A stretch of DNA of 26,351 nucleotides from a virus: positions 1-26,351 of the IMG/VR virus record IMGVR_UViG_3300023297_000079. One strand, given 5' to 3'. The stretch's first letter is position 1, and the number at the start of each line of letters is the position of its first letter. This document shows positions 16,403 to 23,640 of this stretch, one piece after another. The notes beneath the pieces are model-generated. The model searched no databases, was not told the origin of the DNA, and saw only the letters and a list, made by a program, of their open reading frames with translations. A program made the position numbers and the translations under genes.

Positions 16403-16912
16403 TTAGTTTTTAGAAGACTCTTTTTCCAACTCTATTCCTGTTGGAAACAAAGGTTCTTCTTCATTAACATTAACTTTAGGCCGTTCGGCATTTCCTCCAA
16501 GTATTGAAAAATCGGTCTCATCTTTCAATGTAGACTTATACAGTTTTTCAAGTGAGTCCATCGACATTTCTTTAAAATCGGCCTCTGTATATATGTCTTC
16601 AGTATTCGCTAAAATACTTTTTGACATTTTTTCACGATCTGCATCGTACCTTTTTTTACCATACGCTTGCACTTCAGTATCTACAACTGGTAGAGTCTTT
16701 TTGTAATCCTCTATCACTTGCTTTTTCTCATCCTCATTCAGTTGAGGAGTTTCTTCTTTTTTTACCTCTGGCTCATTTGGGAGCATCTTATCAATAGTTG
16801 CTTCCTCCAAAGTCGATAACCACTCTTTATCCTCTTCAGTGTACTTTGTCAACTTGTGGTCGATAAGTGCTTTCACTTTATCAGGACAAGGAGCTTTCTT
16901 TAATTCACTCAT
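16403..16912 (-). CDS. Nested scaffold protein from internal start
   Basis: An in-frame ATG at 16912 (codon 317 of the protease gene) would give a 169-residue acidic, helical protein beginning MSELKKAPCPDKVKALID. AGGAGG lies eight bases upstream at 16921-16926. A scaffold encoded inside the 3' part of a protease gene from its own start is known in lambda (Nu3 within C). Use of this start is inferred from the ribosome binding site and the domain border. Confidence 0.65.
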   Translation of the reverse strand: MSELKKAPCPDKVKALIDHKLTKYTEEDKEWLSTLEEATIDKMLPNEPEVKKEETPQLNEDEKKQVIEDYKKTLPVVDTEVQAYGKKRYDADREKMSKSILANTEDIYTEADFKEMSMDSLEKLYKSTLKDETDFSILGGNAERPKVNVNEEEPLFPTGIELEKESSKN

Positions 16913-17860
16913 TGTTTTAACCTCCTTTTTAGGTTTGTTATTACTTAGTTTTGTTCTTTTGAAAGATTTCTCCTCCAAGGCCACAAAATTAACCTCTCTT
17001 TGTACTTCAACAGGATCTCCAACGAATTCCACTTCATCATTAACTGATACAGCATAATTCTGTTGGTAAAATGATGTGCCTTCTCCCTGCATACGTACCT
17101 CATAAATGAGTTTGTTGTCATACAGTTCAACCAGATAATGATACTTCACTTGAGTATCCTTACCATCCAATTCCGCTTGTACTAATTGCAATTTCTCACG
17201 GTAACCATTCTCGTTATCCGTGATGTGATCAACAATAGCATTCTCAGAATTGTACACTTTTACCTGCTTTAAATCTAATTCTACTTTTTTCACTTCATTA
17301 CCTCCTTTCTTATTAACTCTGATTCCACAACCATCCGTCCAAGAACAGGCACCTGTCCCGCCGGGCAGGAGAGCCAAATGATCTGGTCTGTGATTTCTGG
17401 CTATTGATCCATATGATTCTCCATGCCATTCACCTGGCACGTTTTCCTCCTCTGTAAACACCCCAACACTCACCTGTAATTCCTGTTGATCTCTGATAGC
17501 CTGTAAAGCTATATCACTCTGTTCTTGTAATCGCCTCTCATCCAACCAGGCTTCCGCTTTCAATTTATCTTCATCCATGTGAGTATTAAAAATCCGTCCT
17601 ACCTTTACCTTTGCTAACATTGCAGGTGAATTGGCAGAAACATTTCCTCCATCAACCGTTGGGTGTTGTACGGTTACTGGAATACCATCCCAGGACTCAG
17701 GGAATTTACCTAACTCCTCTGATAAATGTAGTAATGGACCTTGTGATCCGTTATGCACTCCTTCAACCATCATTACAACAGGTACCACAATATAGGTTCT
17801 GCCTTCATAGACTTCTGAACGGATTACATATTCACTATTTACTTGTATGTATATATTCAT
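16403..17860 (-). CDS. Prohead protease (DUF2213-like) fused to a middle domain and scaffold-like C-terminus
   Basis: This is a 485-residue protein. Residues about 1-190 match DUF2213 prohead proteases: FPESWDGIPVTVQHP, VGRIFNTHMDEDKLKAEAW, LQVSVGVFTEEE and NHRPDHLALLPGG in the usual order. Residues about 190-316 form an unrecognised, beta-rich middle segment. Residues 317-485 are charged and helical (TYTEEDKEWLSTLEEAT-like acidic stretches), as in scaffolding proteins, and would be cleaved or expelled during head maturation. Two in-frame internal starts with perfect AGGAGG sites lie at the segment borders, codons 190 and 317, so at least one shorter product is likely. The 5' start has no good Shine-Dalgarno sequence. 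Confidence 0.82.
   Translation of the reverse strand: MNIYIQVNSEYVIRSEVYEGRTYIVVPVVMMVEGVHNGSQGPLLHLSEELGKFPESWDGIPVTVQHPTVDGGNVSANSPAMLAKVKVGRIFNTHMDEDKLKAEAWLDERRLQEQSDIALQAIRDQQELQVSVGVFTEEENVPGEWHGESYGSIARNHRPDHLALLPGGTGACSWTDGCGIRVNKKGGNEVKKVELDLKQVKVYNSENAIVDHITDNENGYREKLQLVQAELDGKDTQVKYHYLVELYDNKLIYEVRMQGEGTSFYQQNYAVSVNDEVEFVGDPVEVQREVNFVALEEKSFKRTKLSNNKPKKEVKTMSELKKAPCPDKVKALIDHKLTKYTEEDKEWLSTLEEATIDKMLPNEPEVKKEETPQLNEDEKKQVIEDYKKTLPVVDTEVQAYGKKRYDADREKMSKSILANTEDIYTEADFKEMSMDSLEKLYKSTLKDETDFSILGGNAERPKVNVNEEEPLFPTGIELEKESSKN
16921..16926 (-). promoter_or_regulatory. Internal ribosome binding site for nested scaffold
   Basis: The minus strand reads AGGAGG here, followed by eight bases and then ATG at 16912-16910. 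This is as strong as the sites of the capsid and tail tube genes, and it lies inside an open reading frame where such a match is not needed for coding. Confidence 0.7.
17301..17306 (-). promoter_or_regulatory. Second internal ribosome binding site before an in-frame GTG
   Basis: AGGAGG is followed by seven bases and GTG (17293-17291), in frame at codon 190 of the protease gene. The GTG marks the border between the protease domain and the middle segment. A 296-residue middle-plus-scaffold product could start here. It could also be a remnant of an ancestral separate gene. Confidence 0.5.
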
Positions 17861-17872
17861 ATCGTTTATATG

Positions 17873-18805
17873 TTATTTCCTTTCTTTATATGGAATCGCA
17901 CAACATCTGCAACCCGGGTGGAGCGGGATCATCCCCTCAATCCTATCCAATGTAAACACTTCCCTTTCCAAAGCATTACATCTGTCACAAACCCGGTCAT
18001 CGCCAGCCGTAACAAATTCAGCTTTCACCTTAACTCCTTCAACTCCCCAATTCCTATATTCCTGTATTGTTGCGTTATGATGTGCCCTTATTATTTCTGT
18101 TCTTGCTAAAGTCTCTGCCCTACGAGCAGCCGGAACAAATCTCCCCAGTGTATCAGTAATCGCCAACTCACCCATTCCAGTTCCGTTAATCGTTGCAATC
18201 AATTTCCGGGCTAATACCCTCGGTCCATCCCCGTCAGCCATTCCCTGAGCCAGAACCCTACTTATTTGCGTGTCCATAGCCGCTGTAATGCCTTTTAAGC
18301 CACTAAACGTCCTTGAGTATAGTAATCCTACCCTATCAATATGAAACGGCGTAGACATGCTTATTTCAATTCCTCCTGTTTGATCAATTGACGGCACATC
18401 AAACCCAGCTTTCTTCAATTCGTACCTTGCACGGATTACTCCCCGCTTGTAACTATCCTGAATATACTTATTTGTCCAGGCATCTTCCACTCCAACTCCT
18501 ACTTGTTGAAATTCTCCTACTTCCAATATTCCTCTTTCCACTTGTCGGTTTAACCACTCCATAAAAGCATTTACCTTATCCGCTGAACGTGGAAATACAA
18601 ATGCCTGCCTGCCTGGAGGTACCATTTGATAGAATCCAGCTTGCAAACCAAAACAATCCTCCTCAATAATAGCCTTCCTTATTACAACAGTCAATTCCCG
18701 GAATCGTTTACGCATATCCCTGGCAAATCCGTTGCGTAAGACAGTCGTACGTGTTGGATCGTATGAGTTTATTTGAATTTGACTATATGTTGCTGTTTCT
18801 ACCAT
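17873..18805 (-). CDS. Minor head / head morphogenesis protein, Mu F / SPP1 gp7-like
   Basis: This 310-residue protein ends with the signature of Phage_Mu_F proteins: LARTEIIRAHHNATIQEYRN, then VTAGDDRVCDRCNALE and PLHPGCRCCAIPY. The paired C-x-x-C and H-P-x-C-R-C-C groups probably bind metal. Such proteins associate with the portal inside the head and are often injected or needed for assembly. The ATG at 18805 was chosen because it forms a TAATG overlap with the upstream stop; a TTG three codons earlier is less likely. Its position directly after the portal region is standard. Confidence 0.88.
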   Translation of the reverse strand: MVETATYSQIQINSYDPTRTTVLRNGFARDMRKRFRELTVVIRKAIIEEDCFGLQAGFYQMVPPGRQAFVFPRSADKVNAFMEWLNRQVERGILEVGEFQQVGVGVEDAWTNKYIQDSYKRGVIRARYELKKAGFDVPSIDQTGGIEISMSTPFHIDRVGLLYSRTFSGLKGITAAMDTQISRVLAQGMADGDGPRVLARKLIATINGTGMGELAITDTLGRFVPAARRAETLARTEIIRAHHNATIQEYRNWGVEGVKVKAEFVTAGDDRVCDRCNALEREVFTLDRIEGMIPLHPGCRCCAIPYKERK

Positions 18806-19017
18806 TATTCCCAATAAAAAACAATTCCTTTTTTATGTTTCCTCACAAGCGTTATATTCGTAATCTTATTTGCACTAAAATCAAACTCAACAGCATCATG
18901 TACTTTTATCTTTACACTTGTCAGTTGACTGTGATCAAAATAACGGCTTACCCCGTTTTCATCTACCAACCAACTCAACCCCTGTGATGCTGTTATGTAT
19001 TGAACTACTCCTTGCAT
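18805..19017 (-). CDS. Small protein with cold-shock/OB-like pattern
   Basis: This 70-residue protein begins GVVQYITASQGLSWLVDENG and continues RYFDHSQL, then VHDAVEFDFSANKITNITLV. The spacing resembles a cold-shock domain (G-x-V-x-x-x-x-x-x-x-G-x-G-x-I, then F-x-H-x-S, then V-x-F), but the aromatic nucleic-acid-binding residues of RNP1 are largely missing. It lies between the portal-linked 48-residue gene and the Mu F-like gene, overlapping both by TAATG. A general role in nucleic-acid contact during packaging is possible; this is inference. Confidence 0.6.
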   Translation of the reverse strand: MQGVVQYITASQGLSWLVDENGVSRYFDHSQLTSVKIKVHDAVEFDFSANKITNITLVRKHKKGIVFYWE

Positions 19018-19163
19018 TATCTAACTGTTAATAACTTCCAAAATACTTTTATATATAATACTGGCCAATACCACCACCGCACGTGAAAACTAAAATATAA
19101 CTTTCCCGTCATCTTTCCAGCCCTCTGTGCATCTATTTTCATCCAACGTGGTAATTTTGCCAT
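19017..19163 (-). CDS. Small basic, aromatic-rich protein (48 residues)
   Basis: The 150-base gap after the portal gene is filled by a 48-codon frame starting MAKLPRWMKIDAQ and ending FWKLLTVR. It is rich in Lys, Arg and Trp (RWWYW around residues 29-33), so it may bind membrane or nucleic acid. It begins three bases after the portal stop and ends in a TAATG overlap with the next start, exactly the junction style of the other genes here, which is the main reason to accept it. No function is recognised. Confidence 0.65.
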   Translation of the reverse strand: MAKLPRWMKIDAQRAGKMTGKLYFSFHVRWWYWPVLYIKVFWKLLTVR

Positions 19164-19166
19164 AAT

Positions 19167-20573
19167 TTATTCCTCTGACTTTTCTTTTTCTACTCGCTGT
19201 CTTTCAATTTCTTCCTCCGCCGGTGTAGCCATTCTCTCCTCCTCTTCCTTAATATGAGCCTCACGGGCTTCTATAACCTGATCAACAACTTCCTTGTCTA
19301 ATCCTAAGAAAAGTTTTAAAAACACATCAGGTGGAATTGTCATTTCAGCCATCGGTGAAGCTGCATACTTACTCAATGCCTCAGAACGTAATTTCCCAAT
19401 ATCAACCTTTTCCTTTTCACTCTGAGCAAACAAATCCTGCCACGTTACGTTATATTTCTCTTTTGATTCTGGTAATACTTTATACTCAATACAACGATCC
19501 ACGAACGGGCGGACTATGTTTGGTTCTGCAAATTCCTCCCTACGTGACTTTACAAATGTTAACCACTCTGCTTTATCCTGGTTGCTGGACAACTCCCCTC
19601 GCTCAGATCCTGTTAATATACGCTTTGGTATTCCCGTAACGGCTGAAATCATTTGTAATTGAACATCTACGTGCTTATCTGGATTAGCAACTTGTTGATC
19701 TAAATTATCTAAATCAATTCCTTCACTAATTAAAATTCGAGTTAAATCATGTTCATATTCTTTAATCTGATCCTGTAAATCGTCCTTTGTATCCGTGGTC
19801 ATTGTAAAATCCTTATCCAACTTTCCATGATAACCAGGTCGGGCGCCACGCCAAAACATTTCAGCGGATCCTCCGACTAACTTTTCCAAATCCATCAGCC
19901 TATTATAAACCACCTCCAATCTGGGGGTACCTTTAACATCTGATTCCAACTTTTCATCCGTCACATGAATAATCCTAGTATGATGAACCACTACCGATTT
20001 GCTTCCTCCACCTGGATCATTAATTTCAATGGTGTATTCAACCGGCAATCCATATCTGGGACTCCTGGCATACGTTTCCCATTTAGTGATTTCCGCGTTA
20101 GCTTGTGAATATGGTTTGGTGTACATTAATTTCCTATTTCCTGGTAGTACTTGTAAAGCAAAATCATCCTGTTTCTTTACATCATCCAAACCGAGTAACA
20201 AAATACCAAATTCTCCAATCCCTGTCAGTTTATCCAACCTTGTAAACTGAGATTTTAAATGTAACCTGTCTCTCAACTCAACCCAATCCTTTTCAATAGC
20301 TGTTTCCGTATCATCATCCGTTTCAATTATTTCCAAATCTCCTTGCCATGTAACTTTAATCGGTCGATCAATAATTGCCTTTGCAATATCCTGTCTCATA
20401 TACCTACTGGCATAATCAGCGTAGGTTGGATTTTTCTTATACCCCAACGCCTCATATATATCCCTATCAGTCCCGTATTGCTGTCCTAACTTGGCTGCCA
20501 ACTGAGCCCTGCCTACTAACTGGCTTGTTAGGTTTTGTATTTGATTTGGTGATAATTTAGTTCTGTTTTTCAT
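19167..20573 (-). CDS. Portal protein (DUF1073 / Gp6-like)
   Basis: This 468-residue portal forms the dodecameric DNA gate of the head. Features include ADYASRYMRQDIAKAIIDRP, GIGEFGILLLGLDD, a central VVVHHTRIIHVTDEKL, the helix RLEVVYNRLMDLEKLVGGSA, and VQLQMISAVTGIPKRILTG followed by SERGELSSNQD, all typical of DUF1073-type portals. The C-terminus is highly charged (EEEERMATPAEEEIERQRVEK). ATG 20573 was chosen because the homologous region starts there; an open extension to 20642 overlaps a small membrane peptide gene. Confidence 0.9.
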   Translation of the reverse strand: MKNRTKLSPNQIQNLTSQLVGRAQLAAKLGQQYGTDRDIYEALGYKKNPTYADYASRYMRQDIAKAIIDRPIKVTWQGDLEIIETDDDTETAIEKDWVELRDRLHLKSQFTRLDKLTGIGEFGILLLGLDDVKKQDDFALQVLPGNRKLMYTKPYSQANAEITKWETYARSPRYGLPVEYTIEINDPGGGSKSVVVHHTRIIHVTDEKLESDVKGTPRLEVVYNRLMDLEKLVGGSAEMFWRGARPGYHGKLDKDFTMTTDTKDDLQDQIKEYEHDLTRILISEGIDLDNLDQQVANPDKHVDVQLQMISAVTGIPKRILTGSERGELSSNQDKAEWLTFVKSRREEFAEPNIVRPFVDRCIEYKVLPESKEKYNVTWQDLFAQSEKEKVDIGKLRSEALSKYAASPMAEMTIPPDVFLKLFLGLDKEVVDQVIEAREAHIKEEEERMATPAEEEIERQRVEKEKSEE

Positions 20574-20578
20574 ATATC

Positions 20579-20668
20579 TTAAATTAACGATATTACTATT
20601 GCTAACAATACCATTGTCCCTACTAATACTATCCACCCACAACCTCCTGATAATTCTCCTTTTTTCAT
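20579..20668 (-). CDS. Possible 29-residue membrane peptide
   Basis: A small frame in the gap between endolysin and portal starts MKKGELSGGCGW and continues as one hydrophobic helix, IVLVGTMVLLAIVISLI, to a TAA. Such a lysine-plus-helix layout fits a tiny membrane protein (antiholin-like or lysis accessory). It has no clear ribosome binding site. It could be a chance frame, but the gap is otherwise unused. Confidence 0.4.
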   Translation of the reverse strand: MKKGELSGGCGWIVLVGTMVLLAIVISLI

Positions 20669-20671
20669 AAT

Positions 20672-21103
20672 CTATGGATTAAAAAAATATATCTTTTGCC
20701 CTGCATCTCTAGTATCCAAATGAACCCAATCTACACCGGCTTCCAATCGTATTGGATAAGGTAAGTCTTCTTGGTTTCTTACTAACCAATTTCTAACCTT
20801 TTCAGCTGGCATTCCCTTTACACTAAAATCAAATGCCTGAGCCGTACTGTGGGCACTCATTCTCACTTTACCCTCAATAGTCCATTTACGAGCTAATTGG
20901 CAAATATTACAACGCACTCCACTTTGAGTTTGATTTCCACCCCACTCATAATTATTAATATAAATTGTCTTGTTCAACTTCTCTTTTATCCAATCTATTG
21001 TAATTATAGCTCTAGGATCAAAAAATTGCCATGCCTTATCTCCATACCTAATATAGATATGCCGGCAAACCAATTCGTGAAGTTTGAAATACTTACTTAC
21101 CAT
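20672..21103 (-). CDS. Endolysin, M15 family peptidase
   Basis: This 143-residue protein has the zinc-peptidase pattern of M15 (VanY/VanX-like) enzymes: SAHSTAQAFDF gives His85 and Asp92, and DWVHLD gives the catalytic Asp125 and His128. It should cleave cross-links or stem peptides in peptidoglycan. There is no signal peptide, so release would depend on a holin. ATG 21103 was chosen over a TTG at 21115; it overlaps the holin candidate by 11 bases. It sits in a row of small membrane proteins, which supports a lysis role. Confidence 0.85.
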   Translation of the reverse strand: MVSKYFKLHELVCRHIYIRYGDKAWQFFDPRAIITIDWIKEKLNKTIYINNYEWGGNQTQSGVRCNICQLARKWTIEGKVRMSAHSTAQAFDFSVKGMPAEKVRNWLVRNQEDLPYPIRLEAGVDWVHLDTRDAGQKIYFFNP

Positions 21104-21266
21104 TTTTCTTATCAATATACTGCTTTCCAGTAATTAGAAATACAATAAAAGGCATCGCAAACATAACGGTTGCTGAACCTCCGTTTTCAATATCCAAATA
21201 AGTTGCGCATCCTAATATCAGGACTGCTACAATCTTTGACCATGTTAATGTAATTGCAAATTTCAT
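21093..21266 (-). CDS. Holin candidate (57 residues, two membrane segments)
   Basis: This short frame starts MKFAITLTWSKIVAVLILGC and has a second hydrophobic segment, ATVMFAMPFIVFLITG, then a basic tail (KQYIDKKNGK). Two membrane helices linked by a short polar loop (YLDIENGGS), with a charged C-terminus, next to and overlapping an endolysin gene, is a classic small-holin layout. No family match is claimed. Confidence 0.7.
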   Translation of the reverse strand: MKFAITLTWSKIVAVLILGCATYLDIENGGSATVMFAMPFIVFLITGKQYIDKKNGK

Positions 21267-21271
21267 ATCAT

Positions 21272-21685
21272 TTATTTTACTGATTTCATAACTCGTCCCT
21301 CTGTTGGAGTGGTTGCTCCTCTGGTTTGAAAATATTTCTCATACATATCTTTTCTGAATTTTACGAATTCTTCAAATTTCTCCTCCGCCCCTTCTCTATC
21401 TCCATTCAGTAGGCTCAAAGTATATTCATTTTGCAGATCGTAGGAATACATTATAACCCATAACAAATCCCCTGGCACATATTTTGTCCACAGTATTTCA
21501 GTTTTGGTTTGTAACCCTCCAATAGCCTTAGCATTGATATAACCTGAACTAATCAGTGCCAATGAAATTACTATAATAGAAGTAACCGCCCATTGTTTCC
21601 ACCGTCTTTCGTGTTTAACAACTTCCTGGACCTTCTTATCGAAGTGATTGAATATGTCTAATTTGTCAACGTCTGTTATTTCCAT
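21272..21685 (-). CDS. One-membrane-segment protein in the lysis cassette
   Basis: This 137-residue protein has a charged N-terminus (about 30 residues, with HERRWKQW just before the membrane), one hydrophobic segment (AVTSIIVISLALISSGYIN, about 32-50), and a larger outer part with helical, acidic content (DREGAEEKFEEFVKFRKDMY). The layout suggests inside N-terminus and periplasmic C-terminus. Function is unknown; it is probably part of lysis control or envelope disruption because of its neighbours. It begins 20 bases inside the preceding gene. Confidence 0.7.
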   Translation of the reverse strand: MEITDVDKLDIFNHFDKKVQEVVKHERRWKQWAVTSIIVISLALISSGYINAKAIGGLQTKTEILWTKYVPGDLLWVIMYSYDLQNEYTLSLLNGDREGAEEKFEEFVKFRKDMYEKYFQTRGATTPTEGRVMKSVK

Positions 21686-21866
21686 TTGTAGTATCTTTTT
21701 TAGCTTCTAAAATTAATATCAGTGAATCCAATTTCGTGTTAATATCCGTTGCCCTTTGTACGTTTGTCTTCTGTTCAAAAAATAACTCAATTTCCATTTG
21801 TGTTGTATCAACCTTCACGCTGTCCTGTAAACAAAATAATATCGGTATGATGAGTATTGCTTTCAT
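21666..21866 (-). CDS. Small exported protein, outer-spanin candidate
   Basis: This 66-residue protein has a short signal-like N-terminus (MKAILIIPILFCLQDS) with a Cys at residue 12, then a helical charged body (QRATDINTKLDSLILILEAKKD). If the Cys is lipidated it would be a small lipoprotein like an outer spanin, but the residues before it (ILF) are a poor lipobox. It overlaps the upstream TM/coiled-coil gene by 4 bases and the next gene by 20 bases, which resembles spanin gene packing. Confidence 0.55.
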   Translation of the reverse strand: MKAILIIPILFCLQDSVKVDTTQMEIELFFEQKTNVQRATDINTKLDSLILILEAKKDTTNGNNRR

Positions 21867-22099
21867 TGTTCCATTACATAATCATAAATAGTACCAACCT
21901 TTTCTTCAATCTGTTTCAATCTGTAATTCATTAGAGATATATTGGCTTGTTTAATTTCTACCTTTACTTTCTCAAGTTCTGCATTATTCCTTTTAACCTG
22001 ATCACTCATCAATACAAACTTAGCTCCGAAACCTAACAACATAATCACGAATCCTGCAATGTAAAAATAGTCTTTGTAGTCTTTTATTGTTTTTACCAT
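21863..22099 (-). CDS. Small TM plus coiled-coil protein, inner-spanin candidate
   Basis: This 78-residue protein has one membrane helix near the N-terminus (YFYIAGFVIMLLGFGAKFVL, about 11-30) followed by a charged coiled-coil-like stretch (ELEKVKVEIKQANISL, YRLKQIEEKVGTIYDYV). This is the layout of inner spanins, which join with an outer lipoprotein to fuse membranes at lysis. The start overlaps the LamG gene stop (TAATG). It is also compatible with a generic lysis-cassette membrane protein. Confidence 0.6.
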   Translation of the reverse strand: MVKTIKDYKDYFYIAGFVIMLLGFGAKFVLMSDQVKRNNAELEKVKVEIKQANISLMNYRLKQIEEKVGTIYDYVMEQ

Positions 22100-23634
22100 T
22101 ATGCTGCTATTTTAAATTCTTCTTCCTTTCTGCGAATGTTCGGTATTAATAGTAATATGAGCCACATCATTTCGTATAATACATACCCTTTAAAATCCGT
22201 TGTGGCTGTTATGTCCCATTTGTTTGCTAAGTACCCTGTAATCTTATCCCTGTCAACATCTGAAATGTCGGCATTGTATATGATTACTTCCATTATTTCG
22301 ACATCGGAAAAATTCCCTGCTCCAGAACCTCTCTTTCCTAATGTAATTCCGTCTAAATTACTTGCTCCTATATTTCCAGATGATTTAGAAACACCATTAA
22401 TCCAATATTCGCTTGAAACACCATTAAATAACCCTACATGAATATTGTCATTTGCATTTGTAGCCCCACCCTCCAAAGGTACTCCTGCATATATTTTAAA
22501 AAGACTCGTTGTAATAATAAATGGTTGTACGTCACTAGTTGTACCATCAAAAAAATACATAGTGATTGCAATATTACCCGTAATCTTATAAGCAATAAAA
22601 ACAGTATTCGGTTGTGTTAATACAGCCCCAAATGCAGCACTCTGTAAAAATGTCTGATTAGCAGCTATAAATGTCACACGACCTGTATTTATGTCGTATG
22701 TCGGTCTAGTAGTATTATCGTTTGCATTTGCTGCATGAACCCCTAAACTACCCTTCCCTATCCAGTCATCAACATAAGTACCGTCTAAGGTGAACTGACC
22801 GGCATCCTTACCGTCTAACCAAACCTTACATTCATCTTCAATATGTAATGGCTGGTTGGCATCGTAAGCTCGTATAATATCTCCTTTGTAAGTTGTAGTT
22901 GTTGTGATTACCCACTTATTACTTAAATATCCAGTTATCCTGTCTCTATCAACTGCGGAAATAGCTGCATTATAAATAATAACTTCCATAATATCACAGT
23001 CAGCATAATTAATCCCGCTTTGTTGCTTTCCTAATGAAATCCCATCTAATGCCTGAGAGCCAGCAGCCCCACTTGCCACCGAAACTCCATTGTGCCAATA
23101 TTCTGAATTAGCTCCATTAAAGCACCCGACTTTTATATTATCATTTGCATTTCTTGCTCCATCTGCTAATATTGTTCCTGCATAAAGACTAAAATTGCCA
23201 GAAATCATTAAGAAATTATTAAGATTCCCTGCCACTGCTCCGCTAAAAATAACCTGTATTGCACCACCACCGGCTGCCAAATTTGCAACAATAAATACAG
23301 TATTCGGTTGTGTTAAGGCGCTTGCAAAAGCTGTACTTTGTAAAAAATCACTATTCCCTGCAACAAAAGACACCCTGCCCGTTGATACATCATAACTCGG
23401 TCTTTGTCCGTCAACCGCCTGAGTTACATCCCTTCCATTTCCAGACTTGTCACTCCATGTAATTACATTAACACCGTTCAGATCAAATGTACTTGCATCC
23501 TTTCCATCTAACCAGGCTTCGCAGGTGGTATTAATATTTAAAGGTTCGTTTGCATTATAAGCCCTTAGTACCGTTTGACCCTGCAGAGTCAGGGCAAATA
23601 ATAGTAAGAATAAAAATGTCGTTATCCGTTTCAT
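22099..23634 (-). CDS. Exported protein with two LamG-like domains and C-terminal membrane anchor
   Basis: This 511-residue protein begins with a clear signal peptide (MKRITTFLFLLLFALTLQGQ). Two similar domains follow at about residues 22-248 and 253-481, offset by about 231 residues, each with CxxWLDGKDA, a W near N-x-x-x-W-SDKS or its variant, TQPNTVFI, EYWxNGV, EVIIYNA and DRDxITGYLxNKW. These features match concanavalin-like (LamG) lectin domains. A hydrophobic stretch, LYEMMWLILLLIPNI (about 486-500), then RRKEEEFKIAA, looks like a membrane anchor. It might bind glycans at the host surface or on the virion. A signal plus anchor is unusual for a phage late protein. Confidence 0.8.
   Translation of the reverse strand: MKRITTFLFLLLFALTLQGQTVLRAYNANEPLNINTTCEAWLDGKDASTFDLNGVNVITWSDKSGNGRDVTQAVDGQRPSYDVSTGRVSFVAGNSDFLQSTAFASALTQPNTVFIVANLAAGGGAIQVIFSGAVAGNLNNFLMISGNFSLYAGTILADGARNANDNIKVGCFNGANSEYWHNGVSVASGAAGSQALDGISLGKQQSGINYADCDIMEVIIYNAAISAVDRDRITGYLSNKWVITTTTTYKGDIIRAYDANQPLHIEDECKVWLDGKDAGQFTLDGTYVDDWIGKGSLGVHAANANDNTTRPTYDINTGRVTFIAANQTFLQSAAFGAVLTQPNTVFIAYKITGNIAITMYFFDGTTSDVQPFIITTSLFKIYAGVPLEGGATNANDNIHVGLFNGVSSEYWINGVSKSSGNIGASNLDGITLGKRGSGAGNFSDVEIMEVIIYNADISDVDRDKITGYLANKWDITATTDFKGYVLYEMMWLILLLIPNIRRKEEEFKIAA
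22192..23574 (-). repeat. Tandem LamG-like domain duplication
   Basis: Two diverged copies (about 22891-23574 and 22192-22881) share matching motifs and some nearly identical DNA: the run acagtattcggttgtgttaa occurs in both. The second copy lacks the SDKSGNG segment. Confidence 0.8.
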
Positions 23635-23640
23635 ATCTTT

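Noticed and set aside
20574-20642. N-terminal extension of the portal gene
   Set aside because: The extra 23 residues have no typical portal sequence and start at a weak site; ATG 20573 fits the family better.
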